Shown: positions 1 to 8,783, counted from the stretch's first letter. The stretch is DNA of 64,000 nt from Burkholderia sp. USMB20 (GCF_000949135.2 NZ_JTAN02000004.1:59548-123547), one strand, 5' to 3'. The notes: generated by a model from the sequence alone, not told the origin. A program made the numbers and translations.

Positions 1-1
1 C

Positions 2-1120
2 ATGACGAGTGCGGCTGTCGGCGGCATCATCGCGTCGCTCGCCGACGCGAAGCTGATCGAATTCGCCGGCCGCACCGAAGGCCAGCGCGGCCAGCCGGCG
101 TCGCTGATTCGTCTCGATCCGAATGGGGCATTCGGCATCGGCGTCCGCATCGACCGCATGCGCATCGAAACGGCGCTGGTCAACTTCGCGGGCGAGATCA
201 TCGGCTGCCGCTCCCACGACACCCTGCTCCCTCCGCCCGCGACCGTGCTCGAACTGGTTCGCAGCGACATCGAAGAGATGCAACGGCTGCTGCCCGCGCA
301 GGATCGCGATCGGCTGGCGGGCGTCGGCGTGGCCCATCCGTTCAACCTGGGAAGTTGGCTGCGCGAACTCGGCCTGCCGGCCGAAGCCTTCCGCGCGTGG
401 GCCGAGATCGACCTGGCCCGGGAACTCGCCAATGTCATTCCGCTGCCGGTGTTCAGCGAAAACGACGGCAACGCGGCCGCGATCGCCGAACTGTTCTATG
501 GCTGCGGCCGGCAACGCGACAATTTCGTCTATCTGTTCCTCGGACCGGTGATCGGCGGCGGCATCGCGATCGACGGCGACTGCCTGCACGGCCGCACCGG
601 CAACGCCGGCGATTTCGCCGTGATGCCCGTACACCCGAGCCGCCTGCCGTCGGCGCCCGCGCCGCACGGCGCGTGGGACATCCTCCTGACGCGTGCGTCG
701 TTGAGCGCGCTGATTCGTCATCTGCGCCATTGCGGCGAGCGGGTCGAGAACCGCGCGGATCTCAACGACTGCATCGCACGCAACGTGCCGGCCGTCGACG
801 AATGGATCGACGATTGCGTCGATGCGCTCGCGTTCGCGCTGCGCGGGGCGCTATCCGTACTCGATTTGCCGGTCGTCGTCCTTGATTCGGACGTTGACGC
901 CGGCCTGCTCGACACGCTCATGCAACGCCTGGGCGTGGCGCTCGCCGACATCACGCCGGAAGCCCGCAGCGCGCCGGAACTCGTGCGCGGCTCGTTCGGC
1001 GCCGACGCCGGCGCGATCGGCGCCGCGACGCTGCCGATGTTCTTCAACTTCTCTCCACGCTCCGGCATCCTGCGCGGTGCAGGCCTGGATACGCAAGAGG
1101 TCGCTTATGTCGCGTTCTGA
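2..1120 (+). CDS. ROK family transcriptional regulator (5' end cut by window edge)
   Basis: The frame is open to the left edge, so the N-terminus is missing. What remains starts inside a winged helix-turn-helix ([18 protein letters not shown]), followed by a ROK sugar-kinase-like domain with the ENDGNAAA segment (about residues 153-160) and a glycine-rich [13 protein letters not shown] stretch. The cysteine cluster that binds zinc in many ROK proteins is not visible after the GNAGDF motif. ROK repressors such as NagC and Mlc respond to sugars and usually control sugar transport or catabolism. Here the stop overlaps the start of a sugar ABC ATPase remnant, so the regulator probably once led or belonged to a sugar transport operon that is now destroyed. 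The effector is unknown. Confidence 0.85.
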
Positions 1121-1198
1121 GTCCCCCCGGCCGCTGCTCGAGATGCGCGGCATCAGCAAGACCTTCCCGGCCGTGCGCGCGCTCGACAACGTCAGCCA
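1107..1198 (+). pseudogene. N-terminal remnant of a sugar ABC transporter ATP-binding protein
   Basis: The first 30 or so codons ([20 protein letters not shown], then [10 protein letters not shown]) match the start of RbsA/XylG-type sugar ABC ATPases. The ATG overlaps the end of the ROK regulator, the usual coupled arrangement. Similarity stops at about 1198, before any Walker A motif, and the frame runs into unrelated sequence and a stop at 1263-1265. The rest of the roughly 500-codon gene is absent, so it cannot function. The break coincides exactly with the end of the opposite-strand permease remnant. Confidence 0.75.
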
Positions 1199-1727
1199 CG
1201 GCGTCAGGTGGAAGCCGCGCGACACTTCGCTCAGGTCGCGCGGCACCGTGCGCAGCGACTGGTAGAAGCTGAACGTCATGTTCCACGCCTGGCTCGTGAA
1301 GATCGCGAAGATCGCCGCGAGCTCGGCGCCGAGCACGCGGCCCGGGAACAGTGCGAGGAAGAACGTGACCGTAAACGAGATATAGCCGAGCACCGGCACC
1401 GACTGCAGGATGCGAGGATCGGGATCAGCACCATGCCGGCACGGCGGCTTTCGCGCGGCGTGCCGTTTACAAGCGTGATACCAGCGACGCGACCATCGCC
1501 GGCGAGCATCCGCAGGTGGTGCCCACGCAGTATTCGGGCAGGTCGACGGGCGAGCGAGATCTTCTGCGTCTGCAGCACGGCGATCGGCGCCATTGCGATG
1601 AACGCCGACGATCGCCATTGCGAGTATCCGATGATCAGCGGAAACGCGACCGCATCCCAGCGGTTGGGAGCACGCGCCACGCGGACGCGTTGGCGGTGCG
1701 ATTCGGATCGAAGAAACTGATATCCAT
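1196..1727 (-). pseudogene. Frameshifted N-terminal remnant of a NitT/TauT-like ABC transporter permease
   Basis: Read on the minus strand from an ATG at 1727 (MDISFFDPN), the gene continues in different frames: PNRWDAVAFPLIIG and LIPIL in one, then RILQSVPVLGYISFTV through [12 protein letters not shown] in another. The pieces are collinear with the amino-terminal half of Burkholderia ABC permeases of the NitT/TauT type, so at least two frameshifts lie between about 1415 and 1700. Similarity ends at W codon 1196-1198, before the conserved EAA loop. The gene is truncated as well as frameshifted and must be dead. Confidence 0.75.
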
Positions 1728-1807
1728 CGGTAGCGTCTTGGTCGAATTGAAAATCGATGGGATCGGCCGCGTGACGCGCGGCCGGATGCGCCGTTAGCCG
1801 GCGCGGC

Positions 1808-2062
1808 TCAGAACGGCTTGTGGCGCGCCCGGTACAGGACCGCCGAACGCGCGATCGACGCAGGCAAGACCAGCACCCGCGCGACGGCGGGCAGCATGAT
1901 CGGCAGGACCGAACCCTCCTTGACCGGACCGGGATCCGCGCTCAGCTGAACGCCGACGTAGACGACGCCGCAGGCAACGATCGGCAAGAACGGCGCGAAG
2001 CCGATGGTGCGCGTGCGATGACCGCCCGCACCGCTGGTTTCCGTTGCCGCGAGATTCGGCAT
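1808..2062 (-). pseudogene. Internally deleted PiT-type inorganic phosphate permease remnant
   Basis: This 84-codon frame starts MPNLAATETSGAGG, continues with a hydrophobic helix (APFLPIVACGVVYVGVQL) and KEGSVLP, then ends LPASIARSAVLYRARHKPF. The first part resembles the leader and first helix of Burkholderia Pit phosphate permeases as I recall them, and the tail resembles their last helix, as if most of a 500-residue transporter were deleted in frame. A PHO-box-like sequence lies about 60 bp upstream, which supports the phosphate link. The family call comes from memory of the family, not from a search. A small intact membrane protein is the alternative. Confidence 0.5.
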
Positions 2063-2120
2063 GAGGGGCTCCGGAGAAGTGATTCGGTGTCGCAGGCTAT
2101 CGGGCGGACATGACGCAAAC

Positions 2121-2149
2121 GTGACGTGTCACTTACAGGACATTGACAG
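2121..2149 (-). promoter_or_regulatory. Candidate PHO box (three PhoB-type half-sites)
   Basis: On the minus strand three 7-bp units follow each other with 4-bp spacers: CTGTCAA (2149-2143), CTGTAAG (2138-2132) and ACGTCAC (2127-2121). The 11-bp period and the CTGTCA-like units match PhoB binding sites. It lies in the divergent region between the Pit-like remnant (start 2062) and the metallophosphoesterase (start 2307) and could serve either. Confidence 0.5.
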
Positions 2150-2306
2150 GTCATCCGCCGGTGGTCCGTCATTGCGCCGCAAGCCGCGAGCAACCTCGCA
2201 ACGCGCGGGAATAAATCCGCCGCCGCAGCGGTATGGCATACGAAGGCGCCGGCTTATTCCAGGACGATCCGGCCGTCCGGTTCCGTCACACGAATGCGAG
2301 GCTCAC

Positions 2307-3251
2307 ATGTCTTCATCGAATCCCACCCGCCCGTCGCGTCGCAAGGCCCTGCAATGCATGGCGTTCGGCGGCCTCGGCACGCTGTTTACGCTGTCGGGCG
2401 GCATCCTGACGCCGTTCGACCTCGCGCTCGCGCAAAGCGGCGCCGCACTCCCCGCGGACAAGGGCCGGCCGCTGTTCGTGCAGATCAGCGACACGCACAT
2501 CGGCTTCAACAAGGACGCGAATCCCGACGTCGCGGCCACGCTGCGGCAGACCATCGAGCTCGTCAACGCGATGCCTGCCACGCCCGCGCTCGCGATCCAT
2601 ACCGGCGACATCACGCACCTGTCCAAGGCAGCGGAGTTCGACCAGGCGTCGCAGCTGCTGTCCGCGCTGCGCGTGCCGGAGCTGCATACGGTGCCCGGCG
2701 AACACGACGTGACCGACGGCTCGGGTGCCGAATATTTCAGCCGCTTCGGCAAGGCGTCGGACAACCGCGGCTACTACAGCTTCGATCACGCGGGCGTGCA
2801 CTTCGTCGCGCTCGTCAACGTGATGCACTTCAAGCCGAACGGGCTCGGCAGCTTCGGCGACGAGCAGCTCGCGTGGCTCGCGCAGGATCTGAAGGGGCAA
2901 TCGTCGAGCACGCCGATCGTCGTGTTCTCGCACATGCCGATGTGGACCATCTACGAGCCGTGGGGCTGGGGCACCGGCGACGCACCGCAGACGATGGCGC
3001 TGCTGCGCCGCTTCGGCTCGGTCACCGTGCTGAACGGGCACATTCACCAGATCGTGTCGAAGGTCGAAGGCAACGTGACGTTCCACACCGCGCGCTCCAC
3101 CGCGTTCCCGCAGCCGACCGCCGGCAACGGCCCCGGCCCGGTGCCGCTCACCGTGCCGCGCGACCGGCTGCCCGCGATGCTCGGCGTGACGACCGTCGAC
3201 TTCGCCGGCCATCCCGTGGCGGCGTCGCTGCGCGACACGACGCTGGCCTGA
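2307..3251 (+). CDS. Tat-exported metallophosphoesterase
   Basis: Calcineurin-like phosphoesterase of 314 residues. A twin-arginine signal (SRRKALQCMAF, then a hydrophobic stretch to about residue 42) directs it to the periplasm. The metal-binding motifs appear in order: DTH (62-64), GD (100-101), GEHD (131-134, where most relatives have GNHD), SHMP, and GHIH. I chose the ATG at 2307 because it gives a proper Tat signal; the frame stays open upstream. The cupredoxin gene follows after 47 bp and is probably cotranscribed. The substrate is unknown. A phosphatase or phosphodiesterase role would fit the PHO-box-like site upstream, but that is inference. Confidence 0.85.
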   Translation: MSSSNPTRPSRRKALQCMAFGGLGTLFTLSGGILTPFDLALAQSGAALPADKGRPLFVQISDTHIGFNKDANPDVAATLRQTIELVNAMPATPALAIHTGDITHLSKAAEFDQASQLLSALRVPELHTVPGEHDVTDGSGAEYFSRFGKASDNRGYYSFDHAGVHFVALVNVMHFKPNGLGSFGDEQLAWLAQDLKGQSSSTPIVVFSHMPMWTIYEPWGWGTGDAPQTMALLRRFGSVTVLNGHIHQIVSKVEGNVTFHTARSTAFPQPTAGNGPGPVPLTVPRDRLPAMLGVTTVDFAGHPVAASLRDTTLA

Positions 3252-3298
3252 TCCCTCGCCTGATCCCTCGCCCGATTCCGCTACGCAAGGAGACCGAC

Positions 3299-3640
3299 AT
3301 GACCTTCCTCAAGCCCTCGACGCTGCTGGCGGCGCTGACCCTGTGCGCGGCCGCCGCCGGCACGCCGCTCGCCGCATTCGCGCAACCCCCGGCCGGCCCG
3401 CTCGTGACGATCCACAACTTCATGTTTTCGCCGATGTCGACCACGATCAAGGCCGGCACGACGGTCACGTGGAAGAACCTCGACGCGGAACCGCATACCG
3501 TCGTCAACGACGCGGGCATCTTCCATTCGAACGCGCTCGACCAGGACGAGACCTACTCGTTCCGCTTCGACAAGCCGGGGGTCTACAAGGTGTTCTGCGG
3601 GATTCATCCGTACATGAAGGAGACCATCACCGTGGAATGA
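3299..3640 (+). CDS. Periplasmic cupredoxin (plastocyanin-like)
   Basis: A 113-residue protein with a Sec signal peptide (cleavage likely after AAFAQ, about residue 29) and a single blue-copper fold. The type 1 copper ligands are all visible: H66 in EPHTV, C100 in VFCGIH, H103, and M106 in YMKE. Such small cupredoxins carry electrons or bind copper in the periplasm. A good ribosome site (AAGGAG) sits ahead of the ATG. It lies directly behind the Tat metallophosphoesterase. A short direct repeat (CTGATCCCTCGC twice) fills the gap between them. Confidence 0.85.
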   Translation: MTFLKPSTLLAALTLCAAAAGTPLAAFAQPPAGPLVTIHNFMFSPMSTTIKAGTTVTWKNLDAEPHTVVNDAGIFHSNALDQDETYSFRFDKPGVYKVFCGIHPYMKETITVE

Positions 3641-3763
3641 CGCGGCGCAGCGCGCCGCACCATGCGCGCGAAGATCCGGCACCGCAGAGCGACGCCCGCC
3701 GATCGCCTACACTGGTTCCAACCGGCCGGCCCCCGCCGGCCGTCACCGACCACGAGGCAAGCG

Positions 3764-4903
3764 ATGACGGCAAGTCAACCCGCACACCCGAAGCTACCCG
3801 GACAGGTCGTGCTCGTGCTCCAGGGCGGCGGCGCACTGGGCGCATACCAGCTCGGCGTATTCGAGGCAATGGACGCGGCGGGCATCCAGCCAGACTGGGT
3901 AATCGGCACGTCGATCGGCGCGATCAACGCGGCGCTGATCGCCGGCAACGCTCCCGCGCGCCGCGCGCAACGAATGGCCGAATTCTGGCGCCACGTCACC
4001 GAACGGCCCGCCGTGACCGTGCCGGGCTTCCCGACGAGCTGGGACAAGATCGGCTCGGAACTCGCGGTGATCGGCGCGGGCCTCACGGGATTCTTCCGGC
4101 CGAATCCCGCCGCGTGGCTCGGGCCGCTCGCGCGGGTCGGCGTCGAGCACGCGTCGTACTACGTGGTCGAGCCGCTGCGCGACACGCTCGCGTCGCTGAT
4201 CGACCTCGACCTGCTGAATGCGTGCCGGCCGCGACTGACCGTCGGCGCGGTCAACGCGTGCACCGGCACGATGCGCTATTTCGATTCGCGCGACCGGCCG
4301 CTCGACATCGACCACGTGATGAGCTCGGGCGCGCTGCCGCCCGCGTTCCCGGCCGTGCGGATCGACGGCGCGCCCTACTGGGACGGCGGCATCTATTCGA
4401 ATACGCCGGTCGAGGTCGTGCTCGACGATGCGCCGCGCCGCAGCTCGATCATTTTCTCGGTGCAGATGTGGAATCCGGTCGGGCCCGAGCCGCAAAGCAT
4501 CTGGCAGGTGTCGGAGCGGCAGAAGGACATCCAGTACGCGAGCCGCACGGACGGCAACATCGCGCGGCAACAGCAGATTCACCGGCTGCGCCACGTGATC
4601 AAGGAACTGGTGATGCGGCTGCCGGAGGCGGAGCGCACGTCGGCCGACGTGCAGGCGCTCGCCGCGTGGGGCTGCCAGACGACGATGCACGTGATCAAGC
4701 TCGCAGCGCCGCGGCTCGACGGCGACGATCAGTGGAAGGACATCGATTTCACGCCGGACGGCATCGCGGCGCGCCGGCAGGCCGGGTTCGACGCGACGAT
4801 GGAGGCGATCGCCGCGCGACCGTGGGATCAGCCGATGGACCCGACGGAAGGGCTCAGCGTCTGGAGCCCGGAAGAGAACCGGATCGGCGAACGGCACAAC
4901 TGA
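3764..4903 (+). CDS. Patatin-like phospholipase
   Basis: 379 residues. The patatin hallmarks are present: glycine-rich oxyanion loop GGGALGAYQ (21-29), nucleophile elbow GTSIG (48-52, Ser50), and the DGG motif at about residue 207 supplying the catalytic aspartate. There is no signal peptide, so it probably acts in the cytoplasm or at the inner membrane face on acyl lipids or thioesters. The C-terminal third resembles the DUF3734-type extension found in many proteobacterial patatins. The ATG at 3764 is preferred over the longer frame because the patatin domain begins 15 residues later. Confidence 0.85.
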   Translation: MTASQPAHPKLPGQVVLVLQGGGALGAYQLGVFEAMDAAGIQPDWVIGTSIGAINAALIAGNAPARRAQRMAEFWRHVTERPAVTVPGFPTSWDKIGSELAVIGAGLTGFFRPNPAAWLGPLARVGVEHASYYVVEPLRDTLASLIDLDLLNACRPRLTVGAVNACTGTMRYFDSRDRPLDIDHVMSSGALPPAFPAVRIDGAPYWDGGIYSNTPVEVVLDDAPRRSSIIFSVQMWNPVGPEPQSIWQVSERQKDIQYASRTDGNIARQQQIHRLRHVIKELVMRLPEAERTSADVQALAAWGCQTTMHVIKLAAPRLDGDDQWKDIDFTPDGIAARRQAGFDATMEAIAARPWDQPMDPTEGLSVWSPEENRIGERHN

Positions 4904-4951
4904 GGCAGCCGGCGCAACGTCCGCGCGCGCACCGCCCTGCCCGGCAGCGGC

Positions 4952-5656
4952 TTAAAGCGCACGGACGATGCCGCCGTCGACGCGAATGTTCTGCCCGGTG
5001 ATGTAGCCGGCGCCTTCCGACAGCAGGAACGTCACGGTCTGCGCGATCTCCTGTGTCTTGCCGAAACGGCCGACCGGAATGCGCGCGACGATTTCGGGCG
5101 TCTCCGGCCAGCTATCGATGAAGCCGGGCAGCACCGAATTGATGCGGATGTTGTCCTTCGCGTACCGGTCGGCGTACAGGCGCGTGAACGCACTGAGCGC
5201 CGCGCGCAGCGCGGACGACACCGGCATCGCCTGCTCGGGCGCGTCGGCCGCGAAGCTCGAAATGTTGACCACCGCACCGCCGCCCTGCTTCAGGAAGACC
5301 GGTGTCACGCGGCGCAGCACGCGCGCGACGTTGAGCACGATCAGGTCGAGCCCTTCGTGCCATTTGTCGTCGTCGATCGAGAGCAGGTCGCCCTTCGGCG
5401 GATGCCCGGTATTGTTGACGACCGCATCGATACGGCCGTACTTCGCGAGCGTCTCGTTCACGAAGCGCGCGATGTCGGCGTCTTCGGTGACCGACCCCGC
5501 CACGCCGAACCCGCCGAGTTCCTTCGCCAGTTCGACCGCGCTGCCGGACGGCGACATCAGCGCGACGCGATAACCGTTGCTCGCGAGATCCCGCGCGATT
5601 GCGGCGCCCATACCCTTGCCCGCCGCCGTCACCAAAGCCACTTTCTCTACAGTCAT
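4952..5656 (-). CDS. SDR-fold protein with altered catalytic residues
   Basis: 234 residues with a Rossmann fold: cofactor loop TAAGKGMG near the N-terminus, VVNNTG in mid-protein, catalytic-type serine in VVNISS, and VDGG at the end. The YxxxK motif is not conserved: the aligned segment reads VSSALRAAL, with serine for tyrosine and arginine for lysine. It may therefore be inactive, bind rather than reduce a ligand, or use other residues. The start at 5656 has a ribosome site (AGGAGAACAGC). It is transcribed divergently from a GcvA-type LysR gene, which is the likely regulator. Confidence 0.8.
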   Translation of the reverse strand: MTVEKVALVTAAGKGMGAAIARDLASNGYRVALMSPSGSAVELAKELGGFGVAGSVTEDADIARFVNETLAKYGRIDAVVNNTGHPPKGDLLSIDDDKWHEGLDLIVLNVARVLRRVTPVFLKQGGGAVVNISSFAADAPEQAMPVSSALRAALSAFTRLYADRYAKDNIRINSVLPGFIDSWPETPEIVARIPVGRFGKTQEIAQTVTFLLSEGAGYITGQNIRVDGGIVRAL

Positions 5657-5776
5657 GCTGTTCTCCTGGATGGGTCGGCGCAGCGCCGCGATCATCGTCT
5701 ATGGCAGCACTGTAGGACTCTATAATCGGCTTGTCGAACCATGATTTCTCCACCCACCCTGTAGAATTTCTACTGC

Positions 5777-6676
5777 ATGAAGGCGCTATCGCGTACCCGC
5801 CGGTTCCCGCCGCTCAATGCGCTTCGCGCGTTCGAGGCCGCCGCGCGACACCTCAATTTCCGGCTGGCCGCCGACGAACTCGGCGTGACCCAGGGCGCGG
5901 TGGCGCAACAGGTCAGGCATCTGGAGGACGTCGTGGAGGTTCAGCTGTTCCGGCGACTGCCCAGGGGGCTGGCGCTGACGCGCGAAGGGCTCGAGTATTT
6001 TTCGTCGGTCCAGCGTGCGCTGCAGATCATCTCCGACGCCACGGACGCGCTCGGGCAGCGCCCGACGGTTCTGGCGGTCAGCACGACGCCGTCGTTCGCG
6101 TCGAAGTGGCTGATTCCGCGCCTGTCGGACTTCGGCCGACTGCATCCCGACATCGAGGTGCGCGTGATCGCCGACGAAAGGCTGGCGTCGTTCCGGGCCG
6201 ACGGCGTCGACATCGCGATTCGACTGAGCAAGCCGCCGTTCCCGGCCGGCCTGGTCGCCGAGTTGCTGTTTCCGCTCGACATCTTTGCCGTCGCCAGCCC
6301 GAAACTGCTCGACAGCGGCTCGCCGATCCGGACGCCCGCGGACCTCGCAAAGCACGTGCTGTTGCACGACGCGCACGATCTGTGGCCCGAGTTCATCGAC
6401 AAGCTCGGCGGCAAAGGCCGGGCCGATCCGACCAAGGGGCCGCGGTTCAGCCAGTCGCTGCTCGCGATCGACGCCGCGGTCGCCGGCCAGGGCATCGCGC
6501 TGACCAGCGAGCCGCTGGTCGAACGCGATATCGCGGAAGGCCGGCTGCGGCGCGTGTTCGACTTTTCGTTTCCGATGTCGCTCGGGTTTTACGTCGTCTT
6601 TCCGCAGGCCAATGCGCATTCGGAGGCGCTCGATGCGATGCGGCGGTGGCTGTTCGCGCAGTACGGGAACGGGTGA
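5777..6676 (+). CDS. LysR-family regulator (GcvA type)
   Basis: 299 residues with an N-terminal winged helix-turn-helix (FPPLNALRAFEAAARHLNF onward, about residues 14-75) and a type 2 periplasmic-binding-like effector domain. The phrase FPPLNALRAFEAAARH and the ALxxTREGLEYF segment are typical of the GcvA branch. It is divergent from the SDR-fold gene across about 120 bp containing a T-rich stretch, the usual layout for a LysR regulator and its target. The effector is unknown. Confidence 0.9.
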   Translation: MKALSRTRRFPPLNALRAFEAAARHLNFRLAADELGVTQGAVAQQVRHLEDVVEVQLFRRLPRGLALTREGLEYFSSVQRALQIISDATDALGQRPTVLAVSTTPSFASKWLIPRLSDFGRLHPDIEVRVIADERLASFRADGVDIAIRLSKPPFPAGLVAELLFPLDIFAVASPKLLDSGSPIRTPADLAKHVLLHDAHDLWPEFIDKLGGKGRADPTKGPRFSQSLLAIDAAVAGQGIALTSEPLVERDIAEGRLRRVFDFSFPMSLGFYVVFPQANAHSEALDAMRRWLFAQYGNG

Positions 6677-6729
6677 CACGCTGAAGTCCGACCGATCAAC
6701 AACCCCACTTCCATCAGTGCCTTCGCACG

Positions 6730-6753
6730 TATCGTTATTTTCCGATATATGAT
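6730..6753. promoter_or_regulatory. Candidate ArsR operator and -10 element
   Basis: An inverted repeat TATCG, 8 bp, CGATA (6730-6747) runs into a good -10 hexamer TATGAT (6748-6753), 45 bp ahead of the ArsR-type gene. An ArsR repressor bound here would cover the promoter and autoregulate the ArsR/reductase pair. Confidence 0.4.
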
Positions 6754-6798
6754 TCGCCCATCGACGATACCCGTTTGCCCCGAACATCACGCCCTTCC

Positions 6799-7107
6799 AT
6801 GCCGACCGAACTCGACATCGACGCGATCCTGAAAGCGCTCTCGAACCCCGTGCGCCGGGAAATCCTCGTCTGGCTGAAAACGCCGGGCGCGCATTTCCCG
6901 GAGCAGACGCTGCCGTACGACCACGGCGTCTGCGCCGGGCAGATCGACGCGCGCTGCGGGCTGTCGCAGTCGACGGTTTCCGCGCACCTCGCGACGCTGC
7001 AGCGCGCGGGGCTCGTGACGTCGACGCGGATCGGCCAATGGGCGTTCTTCCAGCGCAACGAGGCCGTCATCGACGCATTTCTCGACGCCCTGCGTCGCGA
7101 ACTCTGA
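6799..7107 (+). CDS. ArsR-family helix-turn-helix regulator
   Basis: 102 residues from the ATG at 6799; a TTG at 6775 would add 8 residues. The winged helix is clear: ILKALSNPVRREILVWL, then LSQSTVSAHLATLQRAGLV as the recognition helix and wing. A short insert with one cysteine (HGVCAGQIDARCG) lies between helices, so a thiol-based sensor is possible. The next gene is an old-yellow-enzyme reductase 72 bp downstream. This pairing is common, and the ArsR protein probably represses that reductase until an electrophile is present. Confidence 0.85.
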   Translation: MPTELDIDAILKALSNPVRREILVWLKTPGAHFPEQTLPYDHGVCAGQIDARCGLSQSTVSAHLATLQRAGLVTSTRIGQWAFFQRNEAVIDAFLDALRREL

Positions 7108-7178
7108 CCCAGGCCATGCGGGCCACCCGCCGCGCACGACGCGACGGCCATCCCGTCTTTCGTGAAGAGGTTATCTCC

Positions 7179-8240
7179 ATGCCCACCCTGTTCGACCCCG
7201 TTACCCTCGGCGACCTGACCCTGCCGAACCGCGTCGTGATGGCGCCGCTCACCCGTGCCCGCGCCGGCAGCGCGCGCGTGCCCAACGACCTGATGGCCCG
7301 CTATTACGCCGAGCGCGCGTCGGCCGGCCTGATCATCAGCGAAGCGACTTCGGTCACGCCGCAGGGCGTCGGCTACGCGGACACGCCGGGCATCTGGTCC
7401 GACGAGCAGGTGGAAGGCTGGAAGCGCGTGACGCAGGCCGTGCACGCGGCGGGCGGCCGCATCGTTTTGCAGCTCTGGCACGTCGGCCGGATTTCCGATC
7501 CGGTGTTCCTGGACGGCGACCTGCCGGTCGCGCCGAGCGCGATCGCCGCAGGCGGTCACGTGAGCCTCGTGCGGCCGCCGCGTCCGTACGTGACGCCGCG
7601 CGCGCTCGACATCGATGAAATTCCGGGTATCGTCGCCGCGTACCGCAGGGGCGCGGAAAACGCGAAGAAGGCGGGCTTCGACGGCGTCGAGATCCACGGC
7701 GCGAACGGCTACCTGCTCGACCAGTTCCTGCAGGACAGCACCAACCTGCGCACCGACGCGTACGGCGGCCCGATCGAGAACCGCGCGCGCCTGCTGCTCG
7801 AAGTGGTCGACGCGGCGATCGACGTGTGGGGCGCGGGCCGTGTCGGCGTGCACCTCGCACCGCGCGGCGACGCGCACACGATGGGCGATTCCGACCCGGC
7901 CGCGACGTTCGGCTACGTCGCACGCGAACTCGGCCGCCGCAAGATCGCGTTCATCTTCACGCGTGAATCGTATTCGGGCGACCAGCTGAGCCCGCGTCTG
8001 AAGGAGGCGTTCGGCGGCCCGCTGATCGCGAACGAGCAGTTCACGCTCGAATCGGCGCAGGACACGCTCGCGAGCGGCCACGCCGACGCGATCGCGTGGG
8101 GCAAGCTGTTCATCGCGAATCCGGACCTGCCGCGTCGACTCGAACTCGGCGCACCGTTGAACAAGCCGGTGCCGGAGACGTTCTACGCCGAAGGCGAGAC
8201 GGGTTACACCGACTACCCGGCGCTCAGCGACGCGGCCTGA
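7179..8240 (+). CDS. Alkene reductase of the old yellow enzyme family (NemA-like)
   Basis: 353 residues, the normal length for NemA/OYE proteins. It opens LFDPVTLGDLTLPNRVVMAPLTR. The flavin-site phrase QLWHVGR, the substrate-binding pair H and N in VEIHGANGYLLDQFL, and the RTDAYGG segment are all present. Enzymes of this family use NADPH and FMN to reduce activated C=C bonds, quinones, nitro compounds or nitrate esters in the cytoplasm. It is probably cotranscribed with, and controlled by, the ArsR gene just upstream. Ribosome site AGAGG precedes the ATG. Confidence 0.9.
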   Translation: MPTLFDPVTLGDLTLPNRVVMAPLTRARAGSARVPNDLMARYYAERASAGLIISEATSVTPQGVGYADTPGIWSDEQVEGWKRVTQAVHAAGGRIVLQLWHVGRISDPVFLDGDLPVAPSAIAAGGHVSLVRPPRPYVTPRALDIDEIPGIVAAYRRGAENAKKAGFDGVEIHGANGYLLDQFLQDSTNLRTDAYGGPIENRARLLLEVVDAAIDVWGAGRVGVHLAPRGDAHTMGDSDPAATFGYVARELGRRKIAFIFTRESYSGDQLSPRLKEAFGGPLIANEQFTLESAQDTLASGHADAIAWGKLFIANPDLPRRLELGAPLNKPVPETFYAEGETGYTDYPALSDAA

Positions 8241-8253
8241 CGGCCGGCGGCCC

Positions 8254-8283
8254 GTTCATGCGCGCACGTCCGCGCGCATGAAC
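8254..8283. terminator. Hairpin between convergent genes
   Basis: A perfect 12-bp stem (GTTCATGCGCGC with GCGCGCATGAAC) around a 6-nt loop lies between the ends of the alkene reductase and the GNAT gene, overlapping the last codons of the latter. There is no T-tract, so termination without Rho is uncertain. Confidence 0.4.
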
Positions 8284-8783
8284 ACGCGCTGCGTCTCGTC
8301 GAGCCCGCGTGCAACGTGATGCGCGCGGATCGCATGCAGCGTGTCGTCGAGCGATGCGTCGTCGATGATGTCGAAGCCCAGGCGCGCGTAGTACGGTGCA
8401 TTCCACGGCGCGTCGCGAAACGTCGACAGCACGACCTGCGCGATGCCGTCTTGCGCGGCGCGCATCATGATCCGTTCGATCAGGCGCGCGCCGATCCGCT
8501 GCCCCGCATGCGACGGCGCGACGTCCAGCTCCTCCAGATAAAGCCGCTGCGCATCGAGCAGCCGGTAGAACGCGAAACCCACGCAGGCCCCCGCTTCGTC
8601 CGTCGCCACATACGCGCGACCGTCGTCGATGCGTGCGAGCACGTCGGCCGCATCGGTCGGCTCGCCTTCGGCGATGTCGGACATGCCGATGTCGCGAAAG
8701 CGCTGGGCGGCGGCCACTTCCACGGCGGCCATCGCGGCTGCGTCTTCCCGCGTGGCGGGACGAATCCGGATCGATACTGTCAT
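8256..8783 (-). CDS. GNAT-family N-acetyltransferase
   Basis: 175 residues. The acetyl-CoA loop appears as VAPSHAGQRIGARLIERIM (motif A), followed by NAPYYARLGFDI typical of motif B. The start is taken at the ATG at 8783; a GTG one codon earlier is possible. Acceptor unknown: relatives modify small molecules, peptides or antibiotics. It is convergent with the alkene reductase and has no obvious operon partner. Confidence 0.85.
   Translation of the reverse strand: MTVSIRIRPATREDAAAMAAVEVAAAQRFRDIGMSDIAEGEPTDAADVLARIDDGRAYVATDEAGACVGFAFYRLLDAQRLYLEELDVAPSHAGQRIGARLIERIMMRAAQDGIAQVVLSTFRDAPWNAPYYARLGFDIIDDASLDDTLHAIRAHHVARGLDETQRVFMRADVRA

Noticed and set aside
3642-3658. Terminator after the cupredoxin gene
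   Set aside because: A 7-bp GC stem (GCGGCGC/GCGCCGC) without a T-tract is too common in this composition to call.
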